23,883 nt of DNA from JABILX01 sp041648305 (GCA_041648305.1 JBAZPI010000012.1:1-23883); one strand, 5' to 3'. Positions 7,736-15,049 are shown, counted from the stretch's first letter. Notes: a model not told the origin generated them from the sequence alone. Program-made: numbers and translations.

Positions 7736-9820
7736 CTAAATCCCCTCCTTCAGTACCTCTATCTGATCCCGTAACATAGCCGCCTTCTCAAACTCAAGAT
7801 TTTGCGAAGCCAAATCCATTTGCGATTCAAGCGAACGCACCAATCGCACCAGTTCGTCGTGTGGAATCTTCTTTGCATTAATCTTTCTGCGACTATCCTT
7901 AGCTCCAGCTCGAGCACCTGCCAACATCGCAATATCTTTCACAGCCTTTTTGATCGTCTCAGGAGTAATTCCATGCTTTTTGTTGTACACAGCCTGCTTT
8001 TTGCGTCTTCGCGCAGTCTCGTCAAGCGCGCCCTTCATCGCCTTTGTAATCCTATCAGCATACATAATCACAAACGCATTCACATTTCGCGAGCATCGCC
8101 CAGTCGTTTGTATCAACGCGCTCTCGCTTCGCAAGAACCCCTCTTTATCGGCATCCAAAATCGCCACAAGCGAAACTTCGGGCAGATCCAGCCCTTCACG
8201 TAGCAAATTTATACCAACCAAAACATCAAACTTCCCCAAACGCAAATCGCGCAAAATCTCAATTCGCTCAACAGTCTCGATATCTGAATGCAAATAACGC
8301 ACCGCTATCCCTGCATCATCCAAAAACTCGCTCAAATCCTCCGCGGACCTCTTCGTCAAAGTCGTAATCAGAACCCTCTCTTTCACCTTCACACGCTTAC
8401 CGATCTCTTTAAGCAGATCCTCAATCTGCCCTTTCGAAGGTCGTACCGAAATCTCAGGATCCAGTAGCCCAGTCGGACGCACAACAAGCTCGATCACATT
8501 GCTCCCGACCCCACGCGCACCACCAACTTTGCCCATTTCATACTTCCCTGGCGTCGCCGAAACATAAACATTTCGCTTCATAAACTTCTCGAACTCCGTA
8601 AACTTCAGCGGCCTGTTATCGAACGCCGAAGGCAAACGAAATCCATGCTCAACAAGCACTTGCTTCCTCGACAAATTCCCCTCGTACATCGCGCCGATCT
8701 GCGGCACCGTCATGTGCGATTCATCGATAAACAAAACGAAATCTTCAGGCAAATAATCCATTAATGTCGTCGGCGTCGCGTCAACCGCCGCCGGCCGGCT
8801 GCCGTCGCCATGCAAGTAACGAACATAATTCTCAATCCCGCTGCAATATCCGGTCTCAAGCAAAATCTCAATATCGTATTCCGTACGCGTTTTGATCCTC
8901 TCCGCCTCAAGCGGCCTCCCCATTTTAAGAAGCTGGTCATAGCGCTCTTTCAAATCTTTCTCTATCCAACCGACTGCATTTTTGATCTTCGTTTCGGTCG
9001 TCACATTGTGTTTTGAAGGGAAAATCGTCACTTCAAGCATCTCGTGAATAACCTCGCCCGTAAACGAATCAGCCTCAACAATCTTGTCTATATCATCGCC
9101 GAAAAATTCAATTCTATAAACATTGTCCCCGTCCGGCGGAAAAACCTCGACAGTATCCCCCAAAACATGAAACATTCCCTGCTTAAATTCCATTGAAGAC
9201 CTCGTGTACTGCATGTCCGCCAGATGTCGCAAAAACACATCCCTCTGAATCACGTCGCCGACATGCACGGTCTGCGCCAAGCTCTCGTAATCCTCCACCG
9301 ACCCAAGCCCATAAATGCACGACACAGTCGCCACAACCAGAACATCCCTGCGTGTTAGAAGGTTCGTCGTCGCCTTGTGTCGGAATTTCTCAATTTCCTC
9401 GTTTATCGACGCATCTTTCTCGATATACGTATCTGTCGCCGGCATATACGCCTCCGGCTGGTAATAATCGTAATACGACACGAAATATGAAACCGCACTC
9501 TCAGGAAAAAACTCCTGGAACTCAGAGCACAATTGCGCCGCCAAAGTTTTATTATGAGAAAGAATAAGCGCCGGCCTCTGGAGCTGCCTTATCACGTCAG
9601 CAACCACGAAGGTTTTTCCAGATCCAGTGACTCCATGAACAATCTGATGTTTTTTGCCCTTGGCAAAACCCTTCATCAACGCATCAATCGCATAAGGCTG
9701 ATCGCCCTTTGGCTTGAAATCGGTTTTGAGGATGAATTTTTGAGCATGCTGGCCTTGCTGGACCTGTCGGTTCCCACGTTGACCTCGCTGAACCTTGTTT
9801 TTTTGGTCCTTGTTTGGCAT
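7736..9820 (-). CDS. uvrB: UvrABC excinuclease subunit B
   Basis: UvrB is the damage-verifying, DNA-loading helicase-like subunit of nucleotide excision repair. The sequence shows Walker A GVTGSGKT (63-70), the beta-hairpin YYDYYQPEAYMPATDTYIEKDASINEE (117-143), the DEAD-type box FIDESH, YVSATP, TGLLDPEI, VGINLLREGLDLPEV and the arginine-finger motif QTTGRCSRN. The C-terminal UVR domain, which binds UvrC, is present (HDELVRLVRSLESQMDLASQNLEFEKAA...). All expected motifs are intact. The 694-residue length is slightly long because of a 28-residue basic, Gln/Gly-rich N-terminal extension (NKVQRGQRGNRQVQQGQ). ATG 9820 is chosen over a TTG 36 nt upstream because a -10 box ends 7 nt before it. uvrA and uvrC are not in the window. 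Confidence 0.97.
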   Translation of the reverse strand: MPNKDQKNKVQRGQRGNRQVQQGQHAQKFILKTDFKPKGDQPYAIDALMKGFAKGKKHQIVHGVTGSGKTFVVADVIRQLQRPALILSHNKTLAAQLCSEFQEFFPESAVSYFVSYYDYYQPEAYMPATDTYIEKDASINEEIEKFRHKATTNLLTRRDVLVVATVSCIYGLGSVEDYESLAQTVHVGDVIQRDVFLRHLADMQYTRSSMEFKQGMFHVLGDTVEVFPPDGDNVYRIEFFGDDIDKIVEADSFTGEVIHEMLEVTIFPSKHNVTTETKIKNAVGWIEKDLKERYDQLLKMGRPLEAERIKTRTEYDIEILLETGYCSGIENYVRYLHGDGSRPAAVDATPTTLMDYLPEDFVLFIDESHMTVPQIGAMYEGNLSRKQVLVEHGFRLPSAFDNRPLKFTEFEKFMKRNVYVSATPGKYEMGKVGGARGVGSNVIELVVRPTGLLDPEISVRPSKGQIEDLLKEIGKRVKVKERVLITTLTKRSAEDLSEFLDDAGIAVRYLHSDIETVERIEILRDLRLGKFDVLVGINLLREGLDLPEVSLVAILDADKEGFLRSESALIQTTGRCSRNVNAFVIMYADRITKAMKGALDETARRRKKQAVYNKKHGITPETIKKAVKDIAMLAGARAGAKDSRRKINAKKIPHDELVRLVRSLESQMDLASQNLEFEKAAMLRDQIEVLKEGI

Positions 9821-9827
9821 TGCAAGA

Positions 9828-9856
9828 AGTTTAGCAGAAGTAGAGCTAAGACTCAA
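9828..9856 (-). promoter_or_regulatory. uvrB promoter (leaderless geometry)
   Basis: On the minus strand, TTGAGT (9856-9851), 17 bp, TAAACT (9833-9828), then TCTTGCA and the ATG at 9820. The start codon lies where transcription should begin. No LexA-type operator is evident. Confidence 0.55.
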
Positions 9857-9862
9857 TCACTC

Positions 9863-9908
9863 ATCCCGGGATACGTTTTTTGAACCTGGAGATTTTCTAT
9901 CCCGGGAT
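9863..9908. repeat. 46-bp palindromic element, copy 1
   Basis: ATCCCGGGAT (9863-9872), 10 nt, AACCTGGA (9883-9890), 8 nt, ATCCCGGGAT (9899-9908). Each arm is itself a palindrome and pairs with the other. Copy 2 begins 49 bp downstream with the same spacing, and a third copy with different arms is at 17747-17792. Confidence 0.85.
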
Positions 9909-9911
9909 TAT

Positions 9912-9957
9912 TTCCCGGGATGCGCTTTCCCAACCTGGAAAATCCCGATCCCGGGAT
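9912..9957. repeat. 46-bp palindromic element, copy 2
   Basis: TTCCCGGGAT (9912-9921), 10 nt, AACCTGGA (9932-9939), 8 nt, ATCCCGGGAT (9948-9957). The spacing equals copy 1 exactly although the 10-nt and 8-nt fillers differ. The two copies occupy most of the gap between the uvrB start and the end of the ATP-grasp gene. Confidence 0.85.
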
Positions 9958-9980
9958 AGCCCAAAGGATCAATAACTTCA

Positions 9981-10020
9981 CGTCCGGTCATCACTTGCTC
10001 GTCAACTAATGTCCGGTCAT
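9981..10020. repeat. 40-bp direct repeat, left copy (flanks the kamA unit)
   Basis: Begins CGTCCGGTCATCACTT and ends ATGTCCGGTCAT. It matches 13535-13574 at 36 of 40 positions; the four differences are all transitions. Within it GTCCGGTCA occurs twice. It overlaps the stop codon of the first ATP-grasp gene (10017-10019). Confidence 0.85.
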
Positions 10021-11102
10021 GCCCTTCCCCTCTCAACCACCCCCTCAACCACCAATCTAATCACATCAACGGGCTTCAACCCAATAGCCGCCGCAGAAGC
10101 ATACAACCCAGCCCCGTCTTGCAAACTTGGAAGAGCATTAACCTCCAAGAAATAGATATTTCCATCTTTATCAACGCGATAATCCAATCTCGCCAAATCC
10201 CTAATTCCCAACGAAGTGACTATCTTCTTGGTCGCCTCTAGTATTTTTGACTGTGCATCGGAAGAAACTTTTGGAGGAATAACAACACCTACATCATCAT
10301 CACCACCATGCTTCAAATCATAGCTGTATATGCTCGCCATACCGCCACCAGCCTCGCCGCCACCGACCGCCGCGCCCGCCTCGCCGCCGTCCGAGTCGCC
10401 CGCCGCACCACCGAAGTCGTACCCGGCAAGCGGAAGCACCCCCAAATGAACAGGAGCCTTCTGTAAAAAAGGTGAAGTCACATCAATCCCTTCGATAAAC
10501 TCTTCGACCAAAACATCCCCGTAAGCATCATGCGCCTCCTTGAGCCTCGAATCAAAATCCTCCCTGCTCCTTACTATTGAATTTTGCGTGATCCCCATAG
10601 AACTCCCGCCAGAATTTGGCTTTATCATCAGGGGAAATTTCAAAGGACCCGCACCACCAGCACCACCCCCAGCGCCACCCCCGATATCACACGCCCGCCC
10701 CTTCTTCGCAAAAACCCAGCGCGGAGTAGGAATATCGCAATAAGTAGATACAAAAGCCTTCATCGCCTGCTTATCCAAACACAACGAACAAATTTCAGCG
10801 CCTGAACCCGTAAAAGGAATCCCCAAATAGTCGAAGATGAGAGGAAAATACGCCTCACGCAATTTGCCGTGCTTGGTTATTCCCTCCGCAGTATTAAAAA
10901 TCAAATCCGGAGAAAAAGAAACCAATTTATCAACAACCTCCCCAAGATCACCGGAAACATTCAAAGGTAGCACCTCGTACCCAAGCTCCTGCAAAAACCC
11001 GCTTATATAATCCACAGTCGACGACAAATCGTACTCAGCCTGAGATTCGTCCTCGGAGGTCTTCAAATTATGTGCGAAAACAACCTTTAATTTTTTGCTC
11101 AT
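10017..11102 (-). CDS. ATP-grasp ligase, D-alanine-D-alanine ligase-like (1)
   Basis: The D-Ala-D-Ala ligase fold is clear: N-terminal Rossmann-like domain with IFNTAEGITKHGKLREAYFPLIFDYLGIPFTGS (68-100), DKQAMK (110-115), the ATP-binding P-loop KPNSGGSSMGI (161-171), VEEFIEG (199-205) and the metal-binding RLDYRVDKDGNIYFLEVNALP (305-325). The family joins a carboxylate to an amine through an acyl-phosphate. Two Gly/Ala-rich inserts (140-152 and 230-254) are not part of the family core. The lack of the usual Ddl N-terminal GGxSxEHxVS loop and the presence of a second paralogue around kamA argue against, but do not exclude, a housekeeping cell-wall role. It is the last gene of the unit, 19 nt after kamA. 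ATG 11102 directly precedes the first beta-strand. Confidence 0.88.
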   Translation of the reverse strand: MSKKLKVVFAHNLKTSEDESQAEYDLSSTVDYISGFLQELGYEVLPLNVSGDLGEVVDKLVSFSPDLIFNTAEGITKHGKLREAYFPLIFDYLGIPFTGSGAEICSLCLDKQAMKAFVSTYCDIPTPRWVFAKKGRACDIGGGAGGGAGGAGPLKFPLMIKPNSGGSSMGITQNSIVRSREDFDSRLKEAHDAYGDVLVEEFIEGIDVTSPFLQKAPVHLGVLPLAGYDFGGAAGDSDGGEAGAAVGGGEAGGGMASIYSYDLKHGGDDDVGVVIPPKVSSDAQSKILEATKKIVTSLGIRDLARLDYRVDKDGNIYFLEVNALPSLQDGAGLYASAAAIGLKPVDVIRLVVEGVVERGRA

Positions 11103-11106
11103 GCTA

Positions 11107-11134
11107 TTTACGTTTCATGCTTTACGTTTTATGC
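11107..11134. repeat. 14-bp tandem duplication at the kamA/ligase junction
   Basis: TTTACGTTTCATGC (11107-11120) is followed at once by TTTACGTTTTATGC (11121-11134), differing at one base. The duplication spans the kamA stop codon and the short spacer before the downstream ATP-grasp gene. Confidence 0.8.
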
Positions 11135-12321
11135 TCCTTTCCTTTGAAGTCACAGAAAGAAGAATAATCAACCTTCCATGCACGACTCTCAGGTACCGGA
11201 ATCTTCCCATACCCGAACGGAGTATCAATTACAAACCTGGCAGTCGCGGCCATGCCGGAAAGACGAGGTCGCAACCTCCCCCAAATCGCAAGAGCTTTTT
11301 TGAATGGAATCGTAAAATGCTGAGCCCAATACACCGGATCGTTTTGGAACAAATAGTACGGCCTTATTCCATTCTTCGTAAGCTTCACGAAAAGCTCAAA
11401 AAGTGTATCTTCAGAGTCATTTACTCCCTTCAAAAACACCGATTGGCTCGAAACAACCGCGTAAGATTTCTTCATGAAATTATCAAGAACTTTCGTAGCC
11501 TCAGGCGTCAACTCAGCCGGATGATTAACATGCACCATCAAGTACGGATGCCTTACCTTAGCCAAAAGTTCATAGTGCCAATCTTGAACCCCGGAAGGAT
11601 TCACAATCGGAAGACGAGTTCCAAGACGGATAATATCCAAATCGCCGGTCTGCTGCAAAGCAACAAGACCTTCCATTATTTTTGTGAGATATGGTCTTGG
11701 CGCAGTCAATGGATCGCCTCCGGACAAAATCACTTCGTTGATTTCACGATGATCTCGCAAAAACTTAAAAACTTTTTTGATATCCTCGTCGCTCAAAAAC
11801 GGACTTCGAGCAAGAGCAGAACATGTTTGTGCCTTAAAATTCGGCGGAATGCCAATCTCGCGTCCACGAGTGCAGAACCTGCAGTACGTAGCGCAAAATC
11901 TGGTCACAGTCCAAAGAACACGGCCATAAGTCTTCACCGTTCCGTCTTTCTTGAAACTTCCGCGATATTTGTACACAACCCCAGGCGCGACTTCATGCTC
12001 GTCCTCAGCAAGCGGATCAACATCTCCGTCAACATAATGCTCCTTTTCTTTATCAATCTGCGCAACAAACTGCTTGCCAATGGGTCCATCGGCCCCGCCG
12101 GTCTGAGCAATAAGCCCAATCATGTAAGGAGAGATAACTTCAGGAATTCCGCCATGCGGCAGCATTGCCTTAAGTCCGCGCGGAACAATTCTTTGCATAC
12201 ACACCGACCCGGCGCACGAGCTCACACACGTTGCGCAAGTCGACGGAGCGCAAGCAGCTAACCCCATCGAAGGTGGAGGCTCGGTCACAGTCAACGAAAT
12301 TGTTTTAGTTATGGTTTTCAT
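11122..12321 (-). CDS. kamA: Lysine 2,3-aminomutase (radical SAM, PLP)
   Basis: KamA moves the alpha-amino group of L-lysine to C3, giving beta-lysine, using a radical SAM [4Fe-4S] cluster and PLP. The CxxxCxxC motif is C143-ATY-C147-RF-C150, followed by the SAM-binding GGDP (201-204). By alignment with the Clostridium subterminale enzyme, both aspartates that bind the lysine side-chain amine are kept: D328 (FQNDP, for Asp293) and D366 (FVIDTP, for Asp330). The PLP lysine is K373 (GYGKIP, for Lys337). This favours lysine over glutamate as substrate. The C-terminal zinc cysteines of the clostridial enzyme are missing. The N-terminus has a separate Cys group, C24, C29, C32, C36, C41. The start overlaps the upstream ligase by 17 nt; AAAAGG in that gene's end can act as ribosome binding site. 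Confidence 0.92.
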   Translation of the reverse strand: MKTITKTISLTVTEPPPSMGLAACAPSTCATCVSSCAGSVCMQRIVPRGLKAMLPHGGIPEVISPYMIGLIAQTGGADGPIGKQFVAQIDKEKEHYVDGDVDPLAEDEHEVAPGVVYKYRGSFKKDGTVKTYGRVLWTVTRFCATYCRFCTRGREIGIPPNFKAQTCSALARSPFLSDEDIKKVFKFLRDHREINEVILSGGDPLTAPRPYLTKIMEGLVALQQTGDLDIIRLGTRLPIVNPSGVQDWHYELLAKVRHPYLMVHVNHPAELTPEATKVLDNFMKKSYAVVSSQSVFLKGVNDSEDTLFELFVKLTKNGIRPYYLFQNDPVYWAQHFTIPFKKALAIWGRLRPRLSGMAATARFVIDTPFGYGKIPVPESRAWKVDYSSFCDFKGKEHKT

Positions 12322-13399
12322 TTTTGTACCTTTTTAATGTTATATTAATTAATTTCTTTAATAAGCTTGGATAGTCCACCCCAACAGCCCTGGCAGCAAT
12401 CGGAAAATACGAACTTAGAGAAATTTCCGGAGGCTGACATCCGGGAGGAGAATTCACTTCAAGAACAAAAGGATTTCCTTCTTCATCGCACCTAATATCA
12501 ACTCTGCACCAATCAAAAACTCCCAAAGCATCCCAAGTTTTGCGGCAAATATCTTCCAATTTTTTCTTGAACCCGCCATCGATTTTCGCAGGACAAGTCA
12601 AATATTTATTAATGTCGATCTCTTCCTCAATAATCCACTTCACTTCAAGCGAGTCGATGGGATTTAAGTTCTTCGGAAGCATTGAATGCGAGGATTCAAT
12701 TATAGGCAGAACTACCGGCGGATTGCCGATCATTGAACACGAAAACTCGCGACCTCTCAAAAACGGCTCAATCATCGCAGCCCCGCCGGCCCCGCCAAAA
12801 TGATCAAAAATCCACCCAAGTTGTGCCCGGAGTTCCTCATCATTCTTCACAACACTTGCGTCTGTAATTCCGGCCGACGATCCCTGCGAAACCGGCTTCA
12901 CAATCAAAGGAAACTTAAATTCGTCGCGCAATTTCCCGCCAACGCCCGCGAAAACCTGATGCGGCAAAACAGGAACACTATGAAGAGACAAAATTTCCTT
13001 CGTCCTAACTTTGTTTAAGATAATCGCCTGCGTCAAAGGCGAAGATCCGGTATACGGGATCCCCAGCATCTCCATCATCGCGGGAAGCTGACATTCGCGA
13101 TCGCGCCCATTTAAACCTTCGGAAAAATTCCAAACAACATCGATCTTTTTTCTATTTTTATAAAGCTTTAAATAAGCCTTCTCGTTAGCCTCAATAGGAA
13201 TCACCTTGCATCCGCAACTTTTCAAGTTTTTAATCATCGCCTTGATCGAAGGCGGATCATCAAAATCAGTCTCCAAATAGGTCGTGGGATCATCAGGGTT
13301 TGGATATCGATGCCTAACATTATATAAAAATGCGACAGTCAGTCCTTTTAAGCTTAAGTTCCCCCCAGGAGGGTCGTCTCCCTCCTCTGTTTTTTTCAT
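12305..13399 (-). CDS. ATP-grasp ligase, D-alanine-D-alanine ligase-like (2)
   Basis: Second ATP-grasp paralogue and first gene of the unit. Visible elements: SLKGLTVAFLYNVRHRYP (16-33), VVWNFSEGLNGRDRECQLPAMMEMLGIPYTGSS (88-120), NKVRTK (129-134), the P-loop KPVSQGSSAGI (168-178), IEPFLRGREFSCSMIG (210-225) and the metal site RVDIRCDEEGNPFVLEVNSPPG (299-320). A region at 235-270 is unlike standard Ddl and may shape the substrate pocket. The protein is only loosely similar to the other ligase of the unit, so they probably use different partners. I place the start at ATG 13399 because a consensus TATAAT lies just upstream, inside the longer reading frame that could begin at 13516. The end overlaps kamA by 17 nt, indicating coupled translation. 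Confidence 0.87.
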   Translation of the reverse strand: MKKTEEGDDPPGGNLSLKGLTVAFLYNVRHRYPNPDDPTTYLETDFDDPPSIKAMIKNLKSCGCKVIPIEANEKAYLKLYKNRKKIDVVWNFSEGLNGRDRECQLPAMMEMLGIPYTGSSPLTQAIILNKVRTKEILSLHSVPVLPHQVFAGVGGKLRDEFKFPLIVKPVSQGSSAGITDASVVKNDEELRAQLGWIFDHFGGAGGAAMIEPFLRGREFSCSMIGNPPVVLPIIESSHSMLPKNLNPIDSLEVKWIIEEEIDINKYLTCPAKIDGGFKKKLEDICRKTWDALGVFDWCRVDIRCDEEGNPFVLEVNSPPGCQPPEISLSSYFPIAARAVGVDYPSLLKKLINITLKRYKNENHN

Positions 13400-13430
13400 G
13401 CTATTAGAATGATATTGAATAACAGGAAAA

Positions 13431-13458
13431 ATTATATTCGCATTTACCACACATGCAA
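13431..13458 (-). promoter_or_regulatory. Promoter of the ligase-kamA-ligase unit
   Basis: Minus strand: TTGCAT (13458-13453), 16 bp, consensus TATAAT (13436-13431). Transcription would start near 13424, giving a leader of about 25 nt to ATG 13399. It also argues that the 39 extra codons up to 13516 are not translated. Confidence 0.6.
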
Positions 13459-13520
13459 TAGATTTTTTGGACTTTTTTAAGGGGGAAAAGGGAAATGTGC
13501 TACTATGCGCTTGCATACGC

Positions 13521-13574
13521 GACCGGTCACTAAGCGTCCGGTCATCACTTACCCGTCAACTGATGTCCGGTCAC
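13521..13574. repeat. 40-bp direct repeat, right copy, with extra GACCGGTCA unit
   Basis: The 40-bp repeat occupies 13535-13574 and matches 9981-10020. Just before it GACCGGTCA (13521-13529) adds a third copy of the short G(A/T)CCGGTCA motif; the others start at 13536 and 13565. The start codon of the monophosphatase gene (13563) lies inside this copy. Confidence 0.85.
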
Positions 13575-14459
13575 CACCTATCCCCACTACAATTTGCAAT
13601 TTCTACCGCACACCAGGCAGGTCGCATGATCATGAAAGATTTTCACAAACCGGTAAAATCCGATTTTAAAGGCTACAAAGACGTCGTTACAAAATTCGAC
13701 AGAGCCTCGGAAGCATTCATAAAGAAGCAAATCGCCAAAACCTTCCCGGATCACAACGTCCTAGGCGAAGAAACCGGCACAACGTGCGGCAAAGCGCACG
13801 GCGCCAGCGGCAAAACCTCGCGCTCGACACCGCACTCGGCCCAGCCTCACCACGAGTCGCGCTACACCTGGATCATCGACCCAATCGACGGAACGAAAAA
13901 TTTCTCACGCCGCTTTCACCTTTTTTCAATCTCAATTGCACTGTACAAAGATTTCAACACGCCAAAAGAAAAGCCAGTTCTCGGCGTTGTCTACGCACCA
14001 TATTTGAAAGAAACTTTTTGGGCGGAAAAAGGCAAGGGCGCATATAGACAAGCGGGCCCGCAAGCGCCAAAATCGCTACAGAAACCGCACAAAATCAAAG
14101 TTTCAAAAACTTCAGACTTAGCCATTGGCTCATTCGTAACCGGCTTTCACCCGGATAATATCGACTTGAATATGCCAATTTTCCGCCACATAACACATAA
14201 GTCATACGGCGCTCGCCGTTTGGGCTCAGCCGCACTTGATCTTTGCTTTGTAGCCGCCGGCCAAATCGACGGCTCTTGGGAATTCGGTCTCAAAATTTGG
14301 GATATCGCAGCCGGACGCATAATCCTCGAAGAGGCCGGCGGCTGCGTCACCAACATTGACGGAACCGCCTTCAACCACAAAAAGCGCTCCATTCTCGCAA
14401 CAAACAAGCTTCTACATAAAAAAATGGTGAAAGAAATCCGATTTGCAGGTCGCGCCTAA
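13563..14459 (+). CDS. Inositol monophosphatase-family phosphatase
   Basis: A Mg-dependent, Li-sensitive-type phosphatase. The three metal motifs are present: GEETG (68-72, E69/E70), WIIDPIDGTKNF (103-114, D106/D109) and IWDIAAGRIILEEAGG (245-260, D247). The fold is complete at 298 residues. A low-complexity insert (about 72-100) separates the first two motifs. The substrate cannot be read from sequence; inositol phosphate, 3'-phosphoadenosine phosphate (CysQ type) and sugar phosphates are all possible. ATG 13563 is chosen because the conserved N-terminal helix (LQFAISTAHQAGRMIMKDF) begins 8 residues later; an upstream frame to 13467 has no family similarity. No Shine-Dalgarno sequence. The start codon falls in a 40-bp repeat, so its 5' region has been duplicated. 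Its end overlaps the next gene by 4 nt, tail to tail. Confidence 0.9.
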   Translation: MSGHHLSPLQFAISTAHQAGRMIMKDFHKPVKSDFKGYKDVVTKFDRASEAFIKKQIAKTFPDHNVLGEETGTTCGKAHGASGKTSRSTPHSAQPHHESRYTWIIDPIDGTKNFSRRFHLFSISIALYKDFNTPKEKPVLGVVYAPYLKETFWAEKGKGAYRQAGPQAPKSLQKPHKIKVSKTSDLAIGSFVTGFHPDNIDLNMPIFRHITHKSYGARRLGSAALDLCFVAAGQIDGSWEFGLKIWDIAAGRIILEEAGGCVTNIDGTAFNHKKRSILATNKLLHKKMVKEIRFAGRA

Positions 14460-14851
14460 TTCAAATAAGGCGCCGTTCCAAACCTATCCAAATCAACATC
14501 GACAAACTTCACGTCACCCAAACGCGGAAACCTAGCCGCGACATCTTCCATAACGGCCACTACGGCGGTGCGAGCACGCTTGGAAACAGTAACAACATAC
14601 CCCTCTGTCCCATTTTTATCTACAGGGACCCTCGCCCCTGGAAGCGAAAAATCATGACAATCAACACCGGTAAATTCCTTAGGATCAAGCACTAAAAGTG
14701 GGTTCACAGTATTCCTCTGATCTAGACTATACGTCCCTTTACAAAAGAATTCTTGTCCAGGAGAACTCCCATCAACAACATCGCGAAACTCATGACTAGC
14801 AGGATCCACTTCCCACCCCTCCCTTTCAACATCTTCAAAACCCATAAACAT
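14456..14851 (-). CDS. Hypothetical protein, 131 aa
   Basis: I do not recognise this protein. It is acidic, soluble, without signal peptide or membrane segment, and has a mixed alpha/beta look: NPLLVLDPKEFTGVDCHDFSLPGARVPVD, then a likely strand-helix GYVVTVSKRARTAVVAVMEDVAARFP and KFVDVDLDRFGT at the end. The stop overlaps the stop of the convergent monophosphatase gene by 4 nt. A second ATG lies two codons into the frame. Gly/Val/Asp-rich composition matches other minus-strand genes here, which favours a real gene. An AT-rich stretch (TTATTAATA) precedes the start. Confidence 0.55.
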   Translation of the reverse strand: MFMGFEDVEREGWEVDPASHEFRDVVDGSSPGQEFFCKGTYSLDQRNTVNPLLVLDPKEFTGVDCHDFSLPGARVPVDKNGTEGYVVTVSKRARTAVVAVMEDVAARFPRLGDVKFVDVDLDRFGTAPYLN

Positions 14852-14912
14852 TATTAATAATTTGGAACAGATACTACCGCCTCACACGTTCCACGTCAAA
14901 TACAACTTCGCA

Positions 14913-14942
14913 TTGCTTCAAACTAACCTTCTTTAGTAGTAT
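14913..14942 (+). promoter_or_regulatory. Candidate tRNA-Arg promoter
   Basis: TTGCTT (14913-14918), 18 bp, TAGTAT (14937-14942). Transcription would start about 26 nt before the mature tRNA. Confidence 0.4.
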
Positions 14943-14974
14943 ATGCGCGCCCTTTGCACGTCCGCACATTTTTT

Positions 14975-15049
14975 GGCCCCATAGCTCAATGGATAGAGTA
15001 CAGGCTTGCGGAGCCTATGATGCAGGTTCGATTCCTGCTGGGGTCACCA
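14975..15049 (+). tRNA. tRNA-Arg, anticodon GCG
   Basis: The full cloverleaf can be drawn: acceptor GGCCCCA/TGGGGTC (one G-T pair), D-arm GCTC-AATGGATA-GAGT with A20 typical of arginine tRNAs, anticodon arm with loop TTGCGGA (anticodon GCG at 15008-15010), 4-nt variable loop, T-arm GCAGG-TTCGATT-CCTGC, discriminator A and an encoded CCA. The outer pair of the anticodon stem (C27-A43) does not match. GCG would read CGC and CGU. Most bacteria read this box with an ACG anticodon converted to inosine, so G34 here is unusual. Confidence 0.93.

Noticed and set aside
9863..9957. CRISPR array
   Set aside because: Only two repeats, internal spacing is part of a conserved hairpin, and no cas genes are present.
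10584..10805. Plus-strand frames opposite the ATP-grasp and other minus genes
   Set aside because: Shadows produced by the C-rich + strand; the minus-strand genes have full family motifs.
13400..13516. 39-codon N-terminal extension of the second ATP-grasp ligase
   Set aside because: It contains the unit's -35/-10 promoter (TTGCAT and TATAAT) and has no resemblance to the family; the start at 13399 fits the fold.
13467..13562. Upstream extension of the monophosphatase frame
   Set aside because: No family similarity, and it runs through the 40-bp repeat; the ATG at 13563 sits just before the conserved first helix.
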